Shown in pieces: positions 1 to 9,748 of a DNA stretch of 64,000 nt. Origin of the DNA: Erwinia tasmaniensis Et1/99 (GTDB lineage Bacteria; Pseudomonadota; Gammaproteobacteria; Enterobacterales; Enterobacteriaceae); NCBI RefSeq assembly GCF_000026185.1, contig NC_010694.1, forward strand, positions 2,542,001-2,606,000, in the 5' to 3' direction. Numbering within the stretch: the stretch's first letter is position 1; every line of letters begins with the position of its first letter. The position numbers and the translations under genes are program-made. A model generated the notes under the pieces. The model made no database searches, had not been told where the DNA came from, and saw only the letters and a list, made by a program, of their open reading frames with translations.

Positions 1-205
1 GCGGATTGTGGCTGCTCAGCAACTGTAGCAGCGGCAGGGTAAAGCCTGCCGTTTTACCGGTGCCGGTTTGGGCACTGGCCATCAGGTCGCGGCCAGCAAG
101 TACTACCGGGATTGCCTGGCGCTGGATTGGCGTCGGCTCGTTATAGCCCTGTTCAGCAACAGCGCGTAAAATATCGGCATTAAGGCCGAGAGAATCAAAT
201 GACAT
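1..205 (-). CDS. rhlE: ATP-dependent RNA helicase RhlE, N-terminal fragment (cut by window edge)
   Basis: Reading the minus strand from the ATG at 205-203 gives a protein beginning [20 protein letters not shown], the start of the DEAD-box helicase RhlE. The Q motif (EPTPIQ) and Walker A / motif I (AQTGTGKT) are visible within the 68 codons present. DEAD-box proteins of this family unwind short RNA duplexes with ATP and help ribosome assembly and RNA decay in the cytoplasm. The rest of the gene lies beyond the left edge, so intactness cannot be judged. In E. coli rhlE is also near ybhQ. Confidence 0.9.
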   Translation of the reverse strand, partial: MSFDSLGLNADILRAVAEQGYNEPTPIQRQAIPVVLAGRDLMASAQTGTGKTAGFTLPLLQLLSSHNP

Positions 206-565
206 AAAGTTGACTGACTCCGGATCCGCCCTGACCGCATCGCGGCGTAGTTTCCAGGGGGAGAGTTGACGCCAGGATCATTCCTGACGCTTGAATGAGA
301 GCACAAACCACGGTGCATAAGGCGCTTATTATAGCAGACCCCGACGCGTTAAAGGCATTTATTATTATCTGTATCTGGCGAAATTTCCCTACGGGCTATT
401 GCCGCACGGCCGCGTGTGTACACTAAAGTGACTGGAGACGCGCGGACAGTATAAAACCTGTGGCTGACTTACCCAGACAGGGCTGCTGTCAAACGGGTAG
501 TCGCAGAATGATATTGCCGATATGACAACGTGCTCAAAACGGTATTCCAGGGGTACAAATGGCAG
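206..565. other. Intergenic region between rhlE and ybhQ
   Basis: About 360 bases between the rhlE start and the ybhQ terminator. It must hold the rhlE promoter. No convincing ORF, operator or repeat was seen. Confidence 0.4.
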
Positions 566-585
566 CGGGCCACCGAAGTGGCCCG
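566..585 (-). terminator. Hairpin downstream of ybhQ
   Basis: CGGGCCAC / GTGGCCCG forms an 8-bp perfect GC-rich stem with a 4-base loop, six bases after the ybhQ stop. The T-run that should follow on the minus strand is weak, so factor-independent termination is likely but not certain. Confidence 0.55.
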
Positions 586-591
586 TCTGGA

Positions 592-990
592 CTAGCGTGG
601 ACGCTGGCCCCGGTGCTGGGGCTGTACGCGCTCTTTCACCAGTAAAGAAACCAGTGCCGGCCCGGTCAGCATCATAACGCCGAAAGCGCCAAGCAGCAGA
701 TTATTATGGATCACCCGTGACAGTACCAATAGCACCATCATCGCGGCACCAAAATAGTAGGTTGTGGTGACATCCTCGAGGAAATCGCCGATACGCCGCA
801 GGCGCGGCAGGCGTTGAGTAAGTAACATCGCGGTAAACACGCCGGCGTATAACGCCAGCAGAATGGTACAAACCTGTAGCAGCGCCTGGTGTTTCCAACC
901 CCACACCAGCGCGGCGATCAGCAGCAGGTGCAGTGCGATATGTACACAGTTTTGTCCAGTGACAATCTGAATACGATGGGACCATTTCAT
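592..990 (-). CDS. ybhQ: YbhQ family inner membrane protein
   Basis: A 132-residue, very hydrophobic protein starting MKWSHRIQIVTGQNC. It resembles E. coli YbhQ throughout, including the TTTYYFGAAMMVL segment and a basic C-terminus. Four membrane segments can be picked out (about residues 15-35, 38-58, 72-95, 98-115). The start at 990 is chosen over an in-frame ATG 36 bases upstream because GGAG lies six bases before it and it matches the family start. Function is unknown. It is a single gene, with no operon partner visible. Confidence 0.85.
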   Translation of the reverse strand: MKWSHRIQIVTGQNCVHIALHLLLIAALVWGWKHQALLQVCTILLALYAGVFTAMLLTQRLPRLRRIGDFLEDVTTTYYFGAAMMVLLVLSRVIHNNLLLGAFGVMMLTGPALVSLLVKERVQPQHRGQRPR

Positions 991-1428
991 GTATTTCTCC
1001 CGGCAGACCCAACGGAGGTCGCCCAAGCGGGTTACCGAAACCAGTCAGTAACGTATTACCTCAGACTAACGTAGTTTTAGGATAATGCCGTAAATGTAAG
1101 CGCACATTACCCGGTTTTGTGACCAAGACTACACTCTTTCTTTCACTGGTTGAAAGCAAGAGTGTCATCAGTATGCCACAAAAGACGCGCGATTTTCATT
1201 TAAAGTCCCGATGAAGCCTGTTAGCGGCTGTCAGTCACCACGCCAGGTAGAATTCTGCCTCTGCGGGCAACGCTGGACGTTGAGCACTGGCATGGCCGGA
1301 CAGCATGAAGAAAACGACAGACGGCCTGTTTTAGAAAAGATGGTGCTTCTGGAGGGGAGAACGGCAAAGATAATAAGTTGGTGAGCAGGGGTGCAACATT
1401 AGGTCGCTTACCGTATTGCGAAGCAGTA
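991..1428. other. Gene-free stretch between ybhQ and ybhL
   Basis: About 440 bases without a convincing gene. It includes the ybhQ upstream region. Near 1240-1275 there is a GAATTC-centred sequence with a GCAGAG box that partly resembles the hairpin at 1429-1469, suggesting two diverged copies of a short element. Open frames crossing it have no ribosome-binding site or recognisable product. Confidence 0.35.
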
Positions 1429-1469
1429 GGGCTGGCACAGGGTCGAATTCTCCCACTCTGCGCCAGCCC
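1429..1469 (-). terminator. Long hairpin downstream of ybhL
   Basis: GGGCTGGC at 1429-1436 pairs with GCCAGCCC at 1462-1469, extended by three further pairs including one G-U, with an inner GGG/CCC. It sits eight bases after the ybhL stop. No T-run follows, so it may be a 3'-end stabiliser or a repetitive element rather than a classic terminator. Confidence 0.45.
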
Positions 1470-1476
1470 CATTGTG

Positions 1477-2187
1477 TTAACGGCGATTACCGAAGATGCG
1501 CAGCAACATAAGGAAAAGGTTAATAAAGTCGAGATACAGCGTCAGCGCCCCCATAATTGAGTAACGACGCAGATTTTCCTTGTCTGACACATCGATCCCT
1601 TCACCGATGTTTTTCAGTTTTTGCGTGTCGTAAGCCGTCAAACCGACGAACACGACCACTCCAATGTAGGTCACTGCCCACATTAATGCGGTGCTTTTCA
1701 GCCAGATATTCACCAGCGATGCCAATACAATGCCAATCAGCGCCATAAAGAGCATGCTGCCCATGCCGCTCAAGTCGCGTTTGGTGGTGTAACCCCACAG
1801 GCTCATGGCACCAAACATCCCGCCGGTCACCACAAAGGTGCTGGCGATAGAGGAATAGGTATAAGCAAGGAAGATGCTGGCCATCGTCAACCCGGTCAGG
1901 GCCGAATAAAGCATAAACAGTCCGGTTGCCACGGTTCCACTGAGCTTATGCACCATGCCTGACAGGACAAAAACCAGGGCCAGCTGGGCAATGATCAGGC
2001 CGAAGAAGGTAATGCGGTTAGCAAATACCAGCTGCATTACCGCTGGCGTATTGGCCGCATACCAGGCAATAAACGCGGTTAGCAGCAAACCACAGGTCAT
2101 CCAGCCGTAGACCTGGGCCATATACACCGAAATACCGCTGCCGGCACGCTGAACGATTGAATCATTAGAACGTGGATATCTATCCAT
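1477..2187 (-). CDS. ybhL: Bax inhibitor-1/YccA family membrane protein YbhL
   Basis: A 236-residue protein with about seven hydrophobic segments covering residues 20-232, and a short hydrophilic N-terminus (MDRYPRSNDSIVQRAG). The family hallmark near the C-terminus (YDTQKLKNIGEG, then LTLYLDFINLFLMLLRI) is present, including the acidic residue of the presumed pH-sensing pair. BI-1 relatives are ion (Ca2+) leak channels; the E. coli role is not settled. It lies next to the moa operon as in E. coli, but an extra lipoprotein gene separates them here. A monocistronic unit is likely, with a hairpin after its stop. Confidence 0.92.
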   Translation of the reverse strand: MDRYPRSNDSIVQRAGSGISVYMAQVYGWMTCGLLLTAFIAWYAANTPAVMQLVFANRITFFGLIIAQLALVFVLSGMVHKLSGTVATGLFMLYSALTGLTMASIFLAYTYSSIASTFVVTGGMFGAMSLWGYTTKRDLSGMGSMLFMALIGIVLASLVNIWLKSTALMWAVTYIGVVVFVGLTAYDTQKLKNIGEGIDVSDKENLRRYSIMGALTLYLDFINLFLMLLRIFGNRR

Positions 2188-2300
2188 GATGCCCCCTTAA
2201 GTAGTTGAATGAAAAAAACAGTGTAATCCTTTCCAAGTCTGGCATATACCCCATTAACTCCGCCAGCCTTCAAGCGCAACGTTTTGTGCACGTTTACGCA

Positions 2301-3386
2301 TTAGCGTGACAAACAGCTCTGATAGCGGCTATTGACACGTTGGGCAAACCACGCGGTCGTCAGGTTGCGGGTGATTTTCGGACTCTCCAGCTTAATACCG
2401 GGCAGGATTTCACGCGGCAGCTTTTTACCGGCGTCTTTATCTGCCAGGGCAAATACCGAGCGCCACAGATCGGTTTTGTCAAAATCCTCACTGTCGCCCT
2501 TCTCCAGCGCGCGCCGTATGGCCCGATCGCTGTGATCCAGCCGCTTACCCAACAGACGTACGGCCTTTTCGGTTCCTCCGGCATTATCCGAACCGTAGTT
2601 GATCAGATCGCCGTCCAGCGCCAGCCTGATACCGCTAAGACGAGACACCGCCGCCTGGAATGCAGCATTGCGGCTGGCATACCAGCCGGCGTTAAAATCA
2701 GCAAAGCGATACAGCGGCGCAGGGTAGTTCGCCGGATAACCTAACAGATGCATCGTGCCGAACCACACGCCACCACGACGCGTAAAGACCTCGCGCCGGA
2801 TTGAACCGTCCACCTGATACGGGTAGCCTTTGGCATGAGCCTCGGCAAAGGCGATGCTGACCTGCATCGGCCCGCCGGTATGAATCGGGTTCAGGTTGCC
2901 AAACAGCTTCTGCCCCATTGGCACCATATCGATAAAGTCATCAAACACCGCACTGAGCTCTTTCTCGCTTTTGACGTGATCCAGCCGGTCGGTGTAGCTT
3001 TTACCGTTGGGGGATGTGATCATCAGCGCGGTACGCACCAGAAATGAAGGAATATGCAGCTGCCCCGCGCGGCGATCGATCTCCCCCCAGGCGATTTTCG
3101 GCAAGCCGGGCACGGCCGCATCAGCGCTGAAATTCGACTCCTGTCCGGTCACGGCAATCACCGCACACAGGTTGCTGACGGAAGGAGAGATATTCTGACC
3201 ATTGAATGCCACATAAATGTCCCCTGCCCACCCCTGGCGATCGCTCACCCCCGGAGGAAGTAATCGGGCAATCTGCGCTTTGACATCAGAGGGTCGCTGC
3301 GCAGGAGCGGTATCTGGCGAATGCTGACTACAGCTTGCCAGCAGCAGCGCCAGCGGTATCACACACTTTTGCAAATAACGGTTCAT
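2301..3386 (-). CDS. DUF1615 domain-containing lipoprotein
   Basis: A 361-residue predicted lipoprotein. MNRYLQKCVIPLALLLASC is a signal peptide ending in a lipobox (LASC), so the mature protein starts at Cys19. The rest matches the DUF1615 family (GQNISPSVSNLCAVIAVTGQESNF; FVRTALMITSPNGKSYTDRL). The GQESNF/IPSFLVRTAL region recalls lysozyme-like folds, but no activity is assigned. The start at 3386 is preferred to one 15 bases upstream because AAAGGAA precedes it and its ATG overlaps the moaE TGA (ATGA). That means translational coupling to the molybdopterin operon. E. coli has no gene at this place. Confidence 0.85.
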   Translation of the reverse strand: MNRYLQKCVIPLALLLASCSQHSPDTAPAQRPSDVKAQIARLLPPGVSDRQGWAGDIYVAFNGQNISPSVSNLCAVIAVTGQESNFSADAAVPGLPKIAWGEIDRRAGQLHIPSFLVRTALMITSPNGKSYTDRLDHVKSEKELSAVFDDFIDMVPMGQKLFGNLNPIHTGGPMQVSIAFAEAHAKGYPYQVDGSIRREVFTRRGGVWFGTMHLLGYPANYPAPLYRFADFNAGWYASRNAAFQAAVSRLSGIRLALDGDLINYGSDNAGGTEKAVRLLGKRLDHSDRAIRRALEKGDSEDFDKTDLWRSVFALADKDAGKKLPREILPGIKLESPKITRNLTTAWFAQRVNSRYQSCLSR

Positions 3387-3844
3387 TGATTTCCTTTCCA
3401 ACGCGCGGCGGCATGCCGATCGCTTTCGCGCGCGGCAACCCAGCGCTGACCATCAGCAGTGGCCTCGCGCTTCCAGAACGGTGCGCGGGTTTTGAGTTGA
3501 TCCATAATAAATTCGGCGGCGTCGAACGCGGCGCCACGATGAACGGCGCTGACGCCCACCAGCACAATGTCGTCGCCGGGGAACAGCTCACCGATGCGGT
3601 GGATGATGGTCACCCGCTGCATCGCCCAACGCTGTCGTGCCTCGGCAACGATCGCCGCCAGCGCTTTCTCTGTCATGCCGGGATAATGTTCCAGCGTCAA
3701 CGCATTCACATCATCACCGAGGTTATGATTACGCACCTTGCCCGTAAAGGTGACCACCGCGCCGTCCAGATCTGAAGCGGACAACCACCGATGTTCATCA
3801 CCCATGCTGAAGGGCGCATCACCCACTCTGATCCGGGTCTCCAT
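3383..3844 (-). CDS. moaE: Molybdopterin synthase catalytic subunit MoaE
   Basis: 153 residues beginning METRIRVGDAPFSMGDEHRW, matching MoaE over its full length. It contains VTFTGKVRNHNLGD, the LEHYPGMTEKAL segment and the active-site lysine region TRAPFWKREATADG near residues 115-130. With MoaD it converts cyclic pyranopterin monophosphate to molybdopterin by adding two sulfurs, in the cytoplasm. The internal ATG at 3844 fits the family length; an upstream in-frame ATG would read into moaD. It overlaps the DUF1615 start by four bases and follows moaD by one base. Confidence 0.95.
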   Translation of the reverse strand: METRIRVGDAPFSMGDEHRWLSASDLDGAVVTFTGKVRNHNLGDDVNALTLEHYPGMTEKALAAIVAEARQRWAMQRVTIIHRIGELFPGDDIVLVGVSAVHRGAAFDAAEFIMDQLKTRAPFWKREATADGQRWVAARESDRHAAARWKGNQ

Positions 3845-3845
3845 C

Positions 3846-4091
3846 TTAACCCCCGGTAACCGGCGGGAAGAAGGCCACTTCATCACCGGCGCGCAGCGGG
3901 TGCTGTAACGACACCAGCGTCTGATTCACCGCCGCCAGCAGCTTACCCGGTTCCAGCGCCAGCGCCCAGCGCTCCCCCCTCTCCGCCAGCTGGCGGCGCA
4001 GCATGTCGACATCGGCGTACTCTGCATCTACTTCTATTGTATCAGTACCAACCAGTTCGCGAACCTGAGCAAAAAAAAGCACGTTAATCAT
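3846..4091 (-). CDS. moaD: Molybdopterin synthase sulfur-carrier subunit MoaD
   Basis: An 81-residue ubiquitin-like sulfur carrier starting [17 protein letters not shown] and ending AFFPPVTGG. The C-terminal Gly-Gly is the site that is adenylated and then thiocarboxylated to donate sulfur to MoaE. The start at 4091 matches the family; it overlaps the end of moaC by eight bases, so the two are probably translationally coupled. Fourth gene of the moa operon. Confidence 0.95.
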   Translation of the reverse strand: MINVLFFAQVRELVGTDTIEVDAEYADVDMLRRQLAERGERWALALEPGKLLAAVNQTLVSLQHPLRAGDEVAFFPPVTGG

Positions 4092-4569
4092 TAGCAACCG
4101 CCTGGAAATCTCCTGATTTGCCGCCGCTTTTACTGAGTAAGCGGCACTGCTCAATAACGATGTCTTTCTGCACCGCTTTGCACATATCGTAAATGGTCAG
4201 TGCCGCCACCGAAGCCGCCGTCAGCGCTTCCATTTCGACCCCGGTTTTGCCGCTCAGGCGGCAGAGTGATTCGATACGCACCCGATGATGCGCCGGTTCA
4301 GCGACCAGCGTGACTTCGACCTTGCTCAGCAGCAGCGGATGGCACAGCGGAATAAGCTCCCAGGTGCGTTTTGCCGCCTGGATACCGGCAATGCGCGCGG
4401 TGGCAAATACATCACCTTTATGATGGCTACCGTCAATAATCATCTGTAGCGTTTGTGGGAGCATCACCACGAACGCCTGCGCACGCGCTTCGCGCACGCT
4501 TTCCTGTTTGGTGGAAACATCCACCATATGCGCCTCTCCGGCAGCATTGATATGAGTCAGCTGGGACAT
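4084..4569 (-). CDS. moaC: Cyclic pyranopterin monophosphate synthase MoaC
   Basis: 161 residues, full length for MoaC and starting [19 protein letters not shown]. The segments [19 protein letters not shown] and LCHPL, and [20 protein letters not shown], are the conserved catalytic parts. It rearranges the 3',8-cyclo-GTP made by MoaA into cyclic pyranopterin monophosphate, the first stable intermediate of molybdopterin synthesis. It is one base from moaB and overlaps moaD, placing it inside the moaABCDE operon. Confidence 0.96.
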   Translation of the reverse strand: MSQLTHINAAGEAHMVDVSTKQESVREARAQAFVVMLPQTLQMIIDGSHHKGDVFATARIAGIQAAKRTWELIPLCHPLLLSKVEVTLVAEPAHHRVRIESLCRLSGKTGVEMEALTAASVAALTIYDMCKAVQKDIVIEQCRLLSKSGGKSGDFQAVAND

Positions 4570-4570
4570 A

Positions 4571-5086
4571 TTACGGTTTCTTCAGGTGCGAGACAAAATG
4601 ACAGGGCCGGGTACGGGCGTCGAGCTGGGGCTGAATAATGCGCTCCCAGGCAAGCTGGCAGGCCCCGGTCGATCCGGGAACGGCAAAAATTAGCGTACCA
4701 TTGGCGATACCGGCCAGCGCGCGCGATTGCACGGTTGAGGTGGCGATATCCTCCCAGGAGATCATCCGGAACAGTTCGCCGAATCCTTCAACTTCACGAT
4801 CGAACAAAGGCCCGATTGCCTCCGGAGTACAGTTTTTATCGTTAAAGCCGGTACCGCCGTTTATCAGCACCACCTGCACATCCCGGCTGGCGATCCAGCT
4901 GGAAACGACGGCACGGATGCGGTAACGGTTGTCAGGGACAATGGCACGATCGAGCACCTGGTGCCCTGCCTCGGTTAGCGCCTCATGCAGATAGCTGCCG
5001 GAACTGTCGCTGTCGACGCTGTGCCGATCGGAAACGGTCAGTACCGCCACGTTCAAAGGGATAAAATCCGAGCTACTGTTGCCCAT
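4571..5086 (-). CDS. moaB: Molybdenum cofactor biosynthesis protein MoaB
   Basis: 171 residues, matching MoaB. It has the MoCF-fold nucleotide-binding features [20 protein letters not shown] and [16 protein letters not shown]. coli MoaB binds but does not clearly adenylate molybdopterin (MogA does that), so its role is accessory. Second gene of the operon, 15 bases after moaA. Confidence 0.95.
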   Translation of the reverse strand: MGNSSSDFIPLNVAVLTVSDRHSVDSDSSGSYLHEALTEAGHQVLDRAIVPDNRYRIRAVVSSWIASRDVQVVLINGGTGFNDKNCTPEAIGPLFDREVEGFGELFRMISWEDIATSTVQSRALAGIANGTLIFAVPGSTGACQLAWERIIQPQLDARTRPCHFVSHLKKP

Positions 5087-5101
5087 TATCGAGTCCTTAG
5101 C

Positions 5102-6088
5102 TTAACCGCCGATAAATGAAAGGTTCTGTGTGATTCCGGTATTGCCCTGATGCAAAAAATGCGTCTGTTTTTTCGTCGCCAGACTGGCGGCAATACGCGC
5201 CTGTAGCGCCTCCTGCTGGCCGTCATGCGCCAGCAGATCTCTTAGCGACACGCCGCCATCGCCGAACAGACAAAGATGCAGGTTGCCCGTAGCCGAAACG
5301 CGCAGACGATTACAGCTGGCACAGAACTCTTTTTCGTAAGGCATAATCAGGCCAATTTCGCCCTGATAATCTTCATGCCGGAACACCTGGGCTGGGCCAT
5401 CGCTACGCGCACGCGCCTGCAAAACCCAGCCCTGCTGGATCAGTTGGTCACGGATAACGGCGCCGGAAATATGGTGTTGACGAAACAGTGTGCCGCCGTC
5501 ACCGGTTTCCATCAGCTCTATAAAACGAAGTTGGATTGGCCGGGAGCGTATCCAGTCGAGAAAGGTCTCAAGGCTTTGATGATTGACGTCGCGCATCAAC
5601 ACGGTATTCACCTTAACCTTGCTGAAGCCGGCGTCAAAAGCCGCATCAATGCCGCGCATGACCAAATCGAATTTATCCTGGCCGGTAATGGCGTGAAACT
5701 GGCGGGCGTCCAGGCTGTCGATACTGACGTTTAGCGCGGTCAGTCCGGCAGCGCGCCAGCGCGCCACGTCGCGTTGCAGCCGGTAGCCGTTGGTGGTCAC
5801 CGCCAGCTGACGAATGGCGTCATTTTCGCGCACCGCCGCAATAATGTCGGTGAAGTCGCGGCGCATTGACGGTTCACCGCCGGTCAGACGCACCTTTTCC
5901 GTACCCGCAGCGGCGAATGCACGCGTCACGCGACGGATTTCATCCAGCGTCAGAAAACTTTTATTTTGCGTCCCCTGAGGCTGATAGCCGTCGGGCAGAC
6001 AGTAGGTGCAACGAAAGTTACACACGTCGGTGATCGACAGACGCAGGTAGTAAAACCTGCGCGCGAAGTTATCAGTAAATTGTGACAC
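5102..6088 (-). CDS. moaA: GTP 3',8-cyclase MoaA (radical SAM)
   Basis: About 328 residues. The radical-SAM cluster motif CNFRCTYC lies near residue 23. The second, C-terminal cluster ([18 protein letters not shown]) and the terminal Gly-Gly needed for activity are both present. It makes 3',8-cyclo-7,8-dihydro-GTP from GTP. The start is taken as GTG at 6088 (reading [18 protein letters not shown]). The E. coli start context AAAGGTGTACATG aligns to AAAGGTGTCAACG followed by GTG here, so the E. coli ATG position has become ACG. Another in-frame GTG lies nine bases further upstream. First gene of moaABCDE-DUF1615, under the riboswitch just upstream. Confidence 0.93.
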   Translation of the reverse strand: MSQFTDNFARRFYYLRLSITDVCNFRCTYCLPDGYQPQGTQNKSFLTLDEIRRVTRAFAAAGTEKVRLTGGEPSMRRDFTDIIAAVRENDAIRQLAVTTNGYRLQRDVARWRAAGLTALNVSIDSLDARQFHAITGQDKFDLVMRGIDAAFDAGFSKVKVNTVLMRDVNHQSLETFLDWIRSRPIQLRFIELMETGDGGTLFRQHHISGAVIRDQLIQQGWVLQARARSDGPAQVFRHEDYQGEIGLIMPYEKEFCASCNRLRVSATGNLHLCLFGDGGVSLRDLLAHDGQQEALQARIAASLATKKQTHFLHQGNTGITQNLSFIGG

Positions 6089-6097
6089 CGTTGACAC

Positions 6098-6206
6098 CTT
6101 TCCAAAACGGGAGATGCAGTCATTTCTTTCTGCACCCTGGCAACTCGAGGGTTGCGGCCATGACACCATATCCGTCAGGACACAGGTATCAGAGCTTAAG
6201 TGTGAT
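6098..6206 (-). promoter_or_regulatory. Molybdenum cofactor (Moco) riboswitch upstream of moaA
   Basis: The minus-strand leader carries blocks recognisable from the E. coli moaA Moco RNA: GGATATGGTGTCATGGCCG, GTTGCCAGGGTGCAG, GAAAGAAATGACTGCATCTC and CCCGTTTTGGAAAGGTG. The last block runs directly into the moaA ribosome-binding site. In E. coli this element lowers moaA translation when Moco is plentiful. The 3' edge next to the GTG start is firm; the 5' edge is approximate. Confidence 0.88.
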
Positions 6207-6377
6207 CGGCCGACATCGGCAGACCGTGGTAAGGAGAATTTTAGCGCTAATGATTTGTGGTTACCAGCACAGAGTTTCGCTATACATTTTGATATATAGC
6301 GAATTTTCGCGGCACTTTATCTGCCAGATAGCGTAAAATATCACGCGATACTCTGCTGATAACATCATGGGAAAATA

Positions 6378-7286
6378 ATGCGCAATCGCACTTTAGCTGA
6401 CCTCGACCGTGTGGTGGCTTTGGGGGGAGGACACGGGCTGGGCCGCGTGATGTCTTCCCTCTACTCTCTGGGTTCACGCCTGACCGGCATTGTGACCACC
6501 ACGGATAATGGCGGGTCTACCGGGCGTATCCGTCGCTCCGAAGGGGGGATTGCCTGGGGAGATATGCGCAACTGTCTTAATCAGCTCATTGCCGAACCCA
6601 GCATAGCCGCCGCGATGTTTGAATACCGCTTCAGCGGCAATGGCGAACTGGCAGGGCATAACCTTGGCAATCTGATGCTAAAAGCCCTGGATCATCTTAG
6701 CGTCCGACCGTTAGATGCGATTAATTTGATCCGCAATCTGCTTAAGGTTGACGCATTTCTCATCCCGATGTCCGAACAACCGGTCGATCTGGTGGCGTGT
6801 GACGAGGACGGGCAGCTTATATATGGTGAGACGGAAATTGACCAGATGACGAGGCCACCTCGGGAGCTGATGCTCTCCCCGGCGGCGTCCGCCACGCGTG
6901 AAGCTATAGACGCGATTGGACAGGCAGATCTGATCCTGGTTGGCCCCGGCAGTTTTTACACCAGCCTGATGCCGGTTTTACTGCTGCCGGAAATTGCCCA
7001 GGCGTTGCGCCGCACCCCGGCGAAAATGGTCTTTATCGGCAATCTGGGTAAAGAGCTGAGTCCGGCGGCAGCCGGGCTGACCACCGCTGACAAGCTGGAA
7101 ATGATGGAAAAGGTGATAGGAAAGCAGGTCATTGATACGCTGGTGCTGGGCCCCTGCACCGATCATGCCCGCCTGGAGCAACGCCTGGTGATCCAGCAAC
7201 CGTTGGAGGCGGGAGATGTACCTTACCGCCATGACCGTCAGCTGCTGCGCCTGGCGCTGGAGCGCGCGATACAAACGCTGGACTGA
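6378..7286 (+). CDS. ybhK: YvcK/CofD-like protein (YbhK)
   Basis: 302 residues with the family N-terminus [18 protein letters not shown] followed by [13 protein letters not shown], and a second glycine-rich loop [15 protein letters not shown] near residue 187. Relatives share the CofD/LPPG-transferase fold. B. subtilis YvcK binds UDP-sugars and affects gluconeogenic growth and cell shape; the enterobacterial role is unknown. It is divergent from the moa operon and convergent with uvrB, as in E. coli. Confidence 0.92.
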   Translation: MRNRTLADLDRVVALGGGHGLGRVMSSLYSLGSRLTGIVTTTDNGGSTGRIRRSEGGIAWGDMRNCLNQLIAEPSIAAAMFEYRFSGNGELAGHNLGNLMLKALDHLSVRPLDAINLIRNLLKVDAFLIPMSEQPVDLVACDEDGQLIYGETEIDQMTRPPRELMLSPAASATREAIDAIGQADLILVGPGSFYTSLMPVLLLPEIAQALRRTPAKMVFIGNLGKELSPAAAGLTTADKLEMMEKVIGKQVIDTLVLGPCTDHARLEQRLVIQQPLEAGDVPYRHDRQLLRLALERAIQTLD

Positions 7287-7293
7287 CGGGTCT

Positions 7294-7326
7294 GGCAGCA
7301 CGGTGCGATGCGCGCCTCGTGCTGCC
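7294..7326. terminator. Hairpin between convergent ybhK and uvrB
   Basis: GGCAGCACG at 7294-7302 pairs perfectly with CGTGCTGCC at 7318-7326, between the two stop codons. There is no T-run on either side. It probably serves both genes as a 3' end. Confidence 0.5.
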
Positions 7327-7335
7327 GTGGGACCG

Positions 7336-9360
7336 TCAGGATGCGGCGATAAACAGCTCACGCACCTGGTGCAGCTGGTCACGAACCTGCGCGGCTTCCT
7401 CAAACTCCAGGTTCTGAGCATGCTGCTGCATCTGCGCTTCAAGCTGATGAATACGCTTCTGTAGCCCCTGCGGAGTAAGATCGACATGAGCCGGATCGTC
7501 TTCCACAATGCTGCGCCCTTTCATATTACGCGGTTTGGCCTTGTTCTTCGCCAGCCCCTGGCCCAGCTCCAGAATATCGGAGATTTTCTTGTTCAGGCCC
7601 TGCGGCACTATGCCGTGTTCTTCATTGTGCAGCTGCTGCTTCTCACGGCGACGCTCGGTTTCACCGATCGCACGCGCCATTGATGGGGTAATTTTGTCGC
7701 CATAGAGAATAGCCTTACCGTTGAGGTTACGCGCCGCACGGCCGATGGTCTGGATCAGGGAACGTTCAGAACGCAGGAAGCCCTCTTTATCCGCATCGAG
7801 GATCGCGACCAGCGAGACCTCTGGCATATCCAACCCCTCACGCAGCAGGTTGATCCCCACCAGCACGTCAAACTTGCCCAAACGCAGATCGCGGATGATT
7901 TCCACGCGCTCTACGGTATCAATGTCCGAGTGCAGATAGCGCACCCGTTCACCGTGCTCCGTGAGGTATTCGGTTAAGTCTTCCGCCATACGTTTCGTCA
8001 GCACCGTGACCAGTACGCGCTCGTTGATCGCCACACGTTGTCGAATTTCAGAGAGCAAATCGTCCACCTGGGTGCCCACCGGACGCACTTCGACAATCGG
8101 ATCGAGCAGGCCGGTAGGACGCACCACCTGGTCAATCACTTCGCCCCCAGACTTTTCCAGCTCGTAATTACCCGGCGTGGCGGAAACGTAGATGGTCTGC
8201 GGTGCCAGCCCCTCAAACTCTTCAAATTTCATCGGGCGGTTATCCAGCGCCGACGGCAGGCGGAAGCCGTATTCCACCAGCGTTTCTTTGCGCGCGCGGT
8301 CACCACGGTACATGCCGCCAATCTGTGGAATGGTGACATGGGACTCGTCAATCACCAGCAGGCCGTCGGCGGGCAGGTAGTCAAACAGGGTGGGTGGCGC
8401 TTCACCCGGCCCGCGCCCGGAAAGATAGCGCGAGTAGTTTTCAATCCCGGAGCAGTAGCCAAGCTCGTTCATCATTTCAAGATCGAACTGGGTTCGCTGG
8501 CTCAGGCGCTGCTCTTCCAACAGCTTATTGTTATCCAGCAGGACTTTTTTCCTCTCCACCAGCTCATCCTTGATCTCTTCCATCGCCTGCAGGATGCGCT
8601 CACGCGGCGTGACGTAGTGAGTCTTGGGATAGATGGTATAACGCGGGATCACCGATTCTATCTGGCCGGTCAGCGGGTCAAAAATGGACAACCGCTCAAC
8701 CTCCTCGTCAAACAGCTCCACGCGCAGCGCATAGTCATCGGACTCCGCGGGGAAGATATCAATGACCTCACCCCGCACACGGAAAGTCCCACGCTGGAAA
8801 GCCTGATCGTTGCGCGTATATTGCAGCTCTGCCAGGCGGCGCAGAATGGCGCGCTGATCGATAACCATGCCGCGCGACAGGTGCAGCATCATTTTCAGAT
8901 AGAGATCGGGATCGCCCAGGCCGTAAATAGCGGAAACGGACGCCACCACCACCACGTCACGACGTTCCAGCAGCGCTTTCGTCGCCGACAGGCGCATCTG
9001 CTCGATGTGTTCATTTACGGACGCGTCTTTTTCGATAAAGGTGTCAGAACTGGGAACATAGGCTTCAGGCTGGTAGTAATCGTAGTAAGAGACAAAATAC
9101 TCTACCGCGTTATCCGGAAAAAACTCTTTCATTTCTCCGTAAAGCTGCGCCGCCAGCGTTTTATTGGGCGCCAGCACCATCGTCGGACGATTCAGGTCGG
9201 CAATCACGTTAGCAACGGTAAAGGTTTTACCCGACCCGGTTACCCCAAGCAGGGTCTGATGGGCTAAACCATCTTCCAGCCCCTCTTCGAGGCGGCGGAT
9301 CGCCTCCGGCTGATCGCCGGCGGGTTTAAATTCGGAGTTGAGTTTGAAGACTTTGCTCAT
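7336..9360 (-). CDS. uvrB: Excinuclease ABC subunit B (UvrB)
   Basis: 674 residues, one more than E. coli UvrB. Walker A GVTGSGKT at residues 39-46, the beta-hairpin region ([20 protein letters not shown]), the DESH helicase motif, motif VI (QTIGRAARN) and the C-terminal UVR/UvrC-binding coil ([15 protein letters not shown]) are all visible. It loads onto damaged DNA from UvrA and then recruits UvrC for dual incision. The start [11 protein letters not shown] at 9360 is chosen by family match; the open frame extends 24 codons further without support. A LexA box lies about 80 bases upstream. Confidence 0.97.
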   Translation of the reverse strand: MSKVFKLNSEFKPAGDQPEAIRRLEEGLEDGLAHQTLLGVTGSGKTFTVANVIADLNRPTMVLAPNKTLAAQLYGEMKEFFPDNAVEYFVSYYDYYQPEAYVPSSDTFIEKDASVNEHIEQMRLSATKALLERRDVVVVASVSAIYGLGDPDLYLKMMLHLSRGMVIDQRAILRRLAELQYTRNDQAFQRGTFRVRGEVIDIFPAESDDYALRVELFDEEVERLSIFDPLTGQIESVIPRYTIYPKTHYVTPRERILQAMEEIKDELVERKKVLLDNNKLLEEQRLSQRTQFDLEMMNELGYCSGIENYSRYLSGRGPGEAPPTLFDYLPADGLLVIDESHVTIPQIGGMYRGDRARKETLVEYGFRLPSALDNRPMKFEEFEGLAPQTIYVSATPGNYELEKSGGEVIDQVVRPTGLLDPIVEVRPVGTQVDDLLSEIRQRVAINERVLVTVLTKRMAEDLTEYLTEHGERVRYLHSDIDTVERVEIIRDLRLGKFDVLVGINLLREGLDMPEVSLVAILDADKEGFLRSERSLIQTIGRAARNLNGKAILYGDKITPSMARAIGETERRREKQQLHNEEHGIVPQGLNKKISDILELGQGLAKNKAKPRNMKGRSIVEDDPAHVDLTPQGLQKRIHQLEAQMQQHAQNLEFEEAAQVRDQLHQVRELFIAAS

Positions 9361-9438
9361 TAACAGGCTACCTGATGAAAAAGGACACGAACCGGATTTA
9401 ATTCTACTCGTCATTGACGATTTTGCCAGCAATAAATA

Positions 9439-9454
9439 CTGGATATAATTACAG
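9439..9454 (-). promoter_or_regulatory. LexA (SOS) box upstream of uvrB
   Basis: CTGGATATAATTACAG has the CTG-N10-CAG form with an AT-rich centre, flanked by TA on the left. E. coli uvrB is a known LexA-repressed gene with a box in the same region. Confidence 0.8.
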
Positions 9455-9748
9455 CCCTATCGCATGATGCCACTTTCTCACTAAAAGCCCCCTTTTTGCC
9501 CAACACTGCGTTTTGTGGCACAAGGGCTAAACAAAAAGGTTATCCCCAGAGAGTTTGAGATTTTAACATTTGTCAATAGCATTGACATAAAATGGGTTGC
9601 CGATAGATTCAATATGATGTGCCTTATTGATTTTAGTTAACCAGTTGATTTTCAAGCAGTCTAAATGAAAGTCGAGTTTCGCAGCAACCCGCCTCCAGGC
9701 CGCGCCCGCTCTCGCCTTGCGCAGGTTTTCACAACCTAATACACAAGG

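Noticed and set aside
1221..1472. 83-codon minus-strand frame between ybhQ and ybhL
   Set aside because: Covers the intergenic inverted repeat, has no ribosome-binding site and no family resemblance.
8038..9267. 409-codon plus-strand frame opposite uvrB
   Set aside because: Fully antisense to a well-conserved gene; composition is that of a shadow frame and no ribosome-binding site is present.
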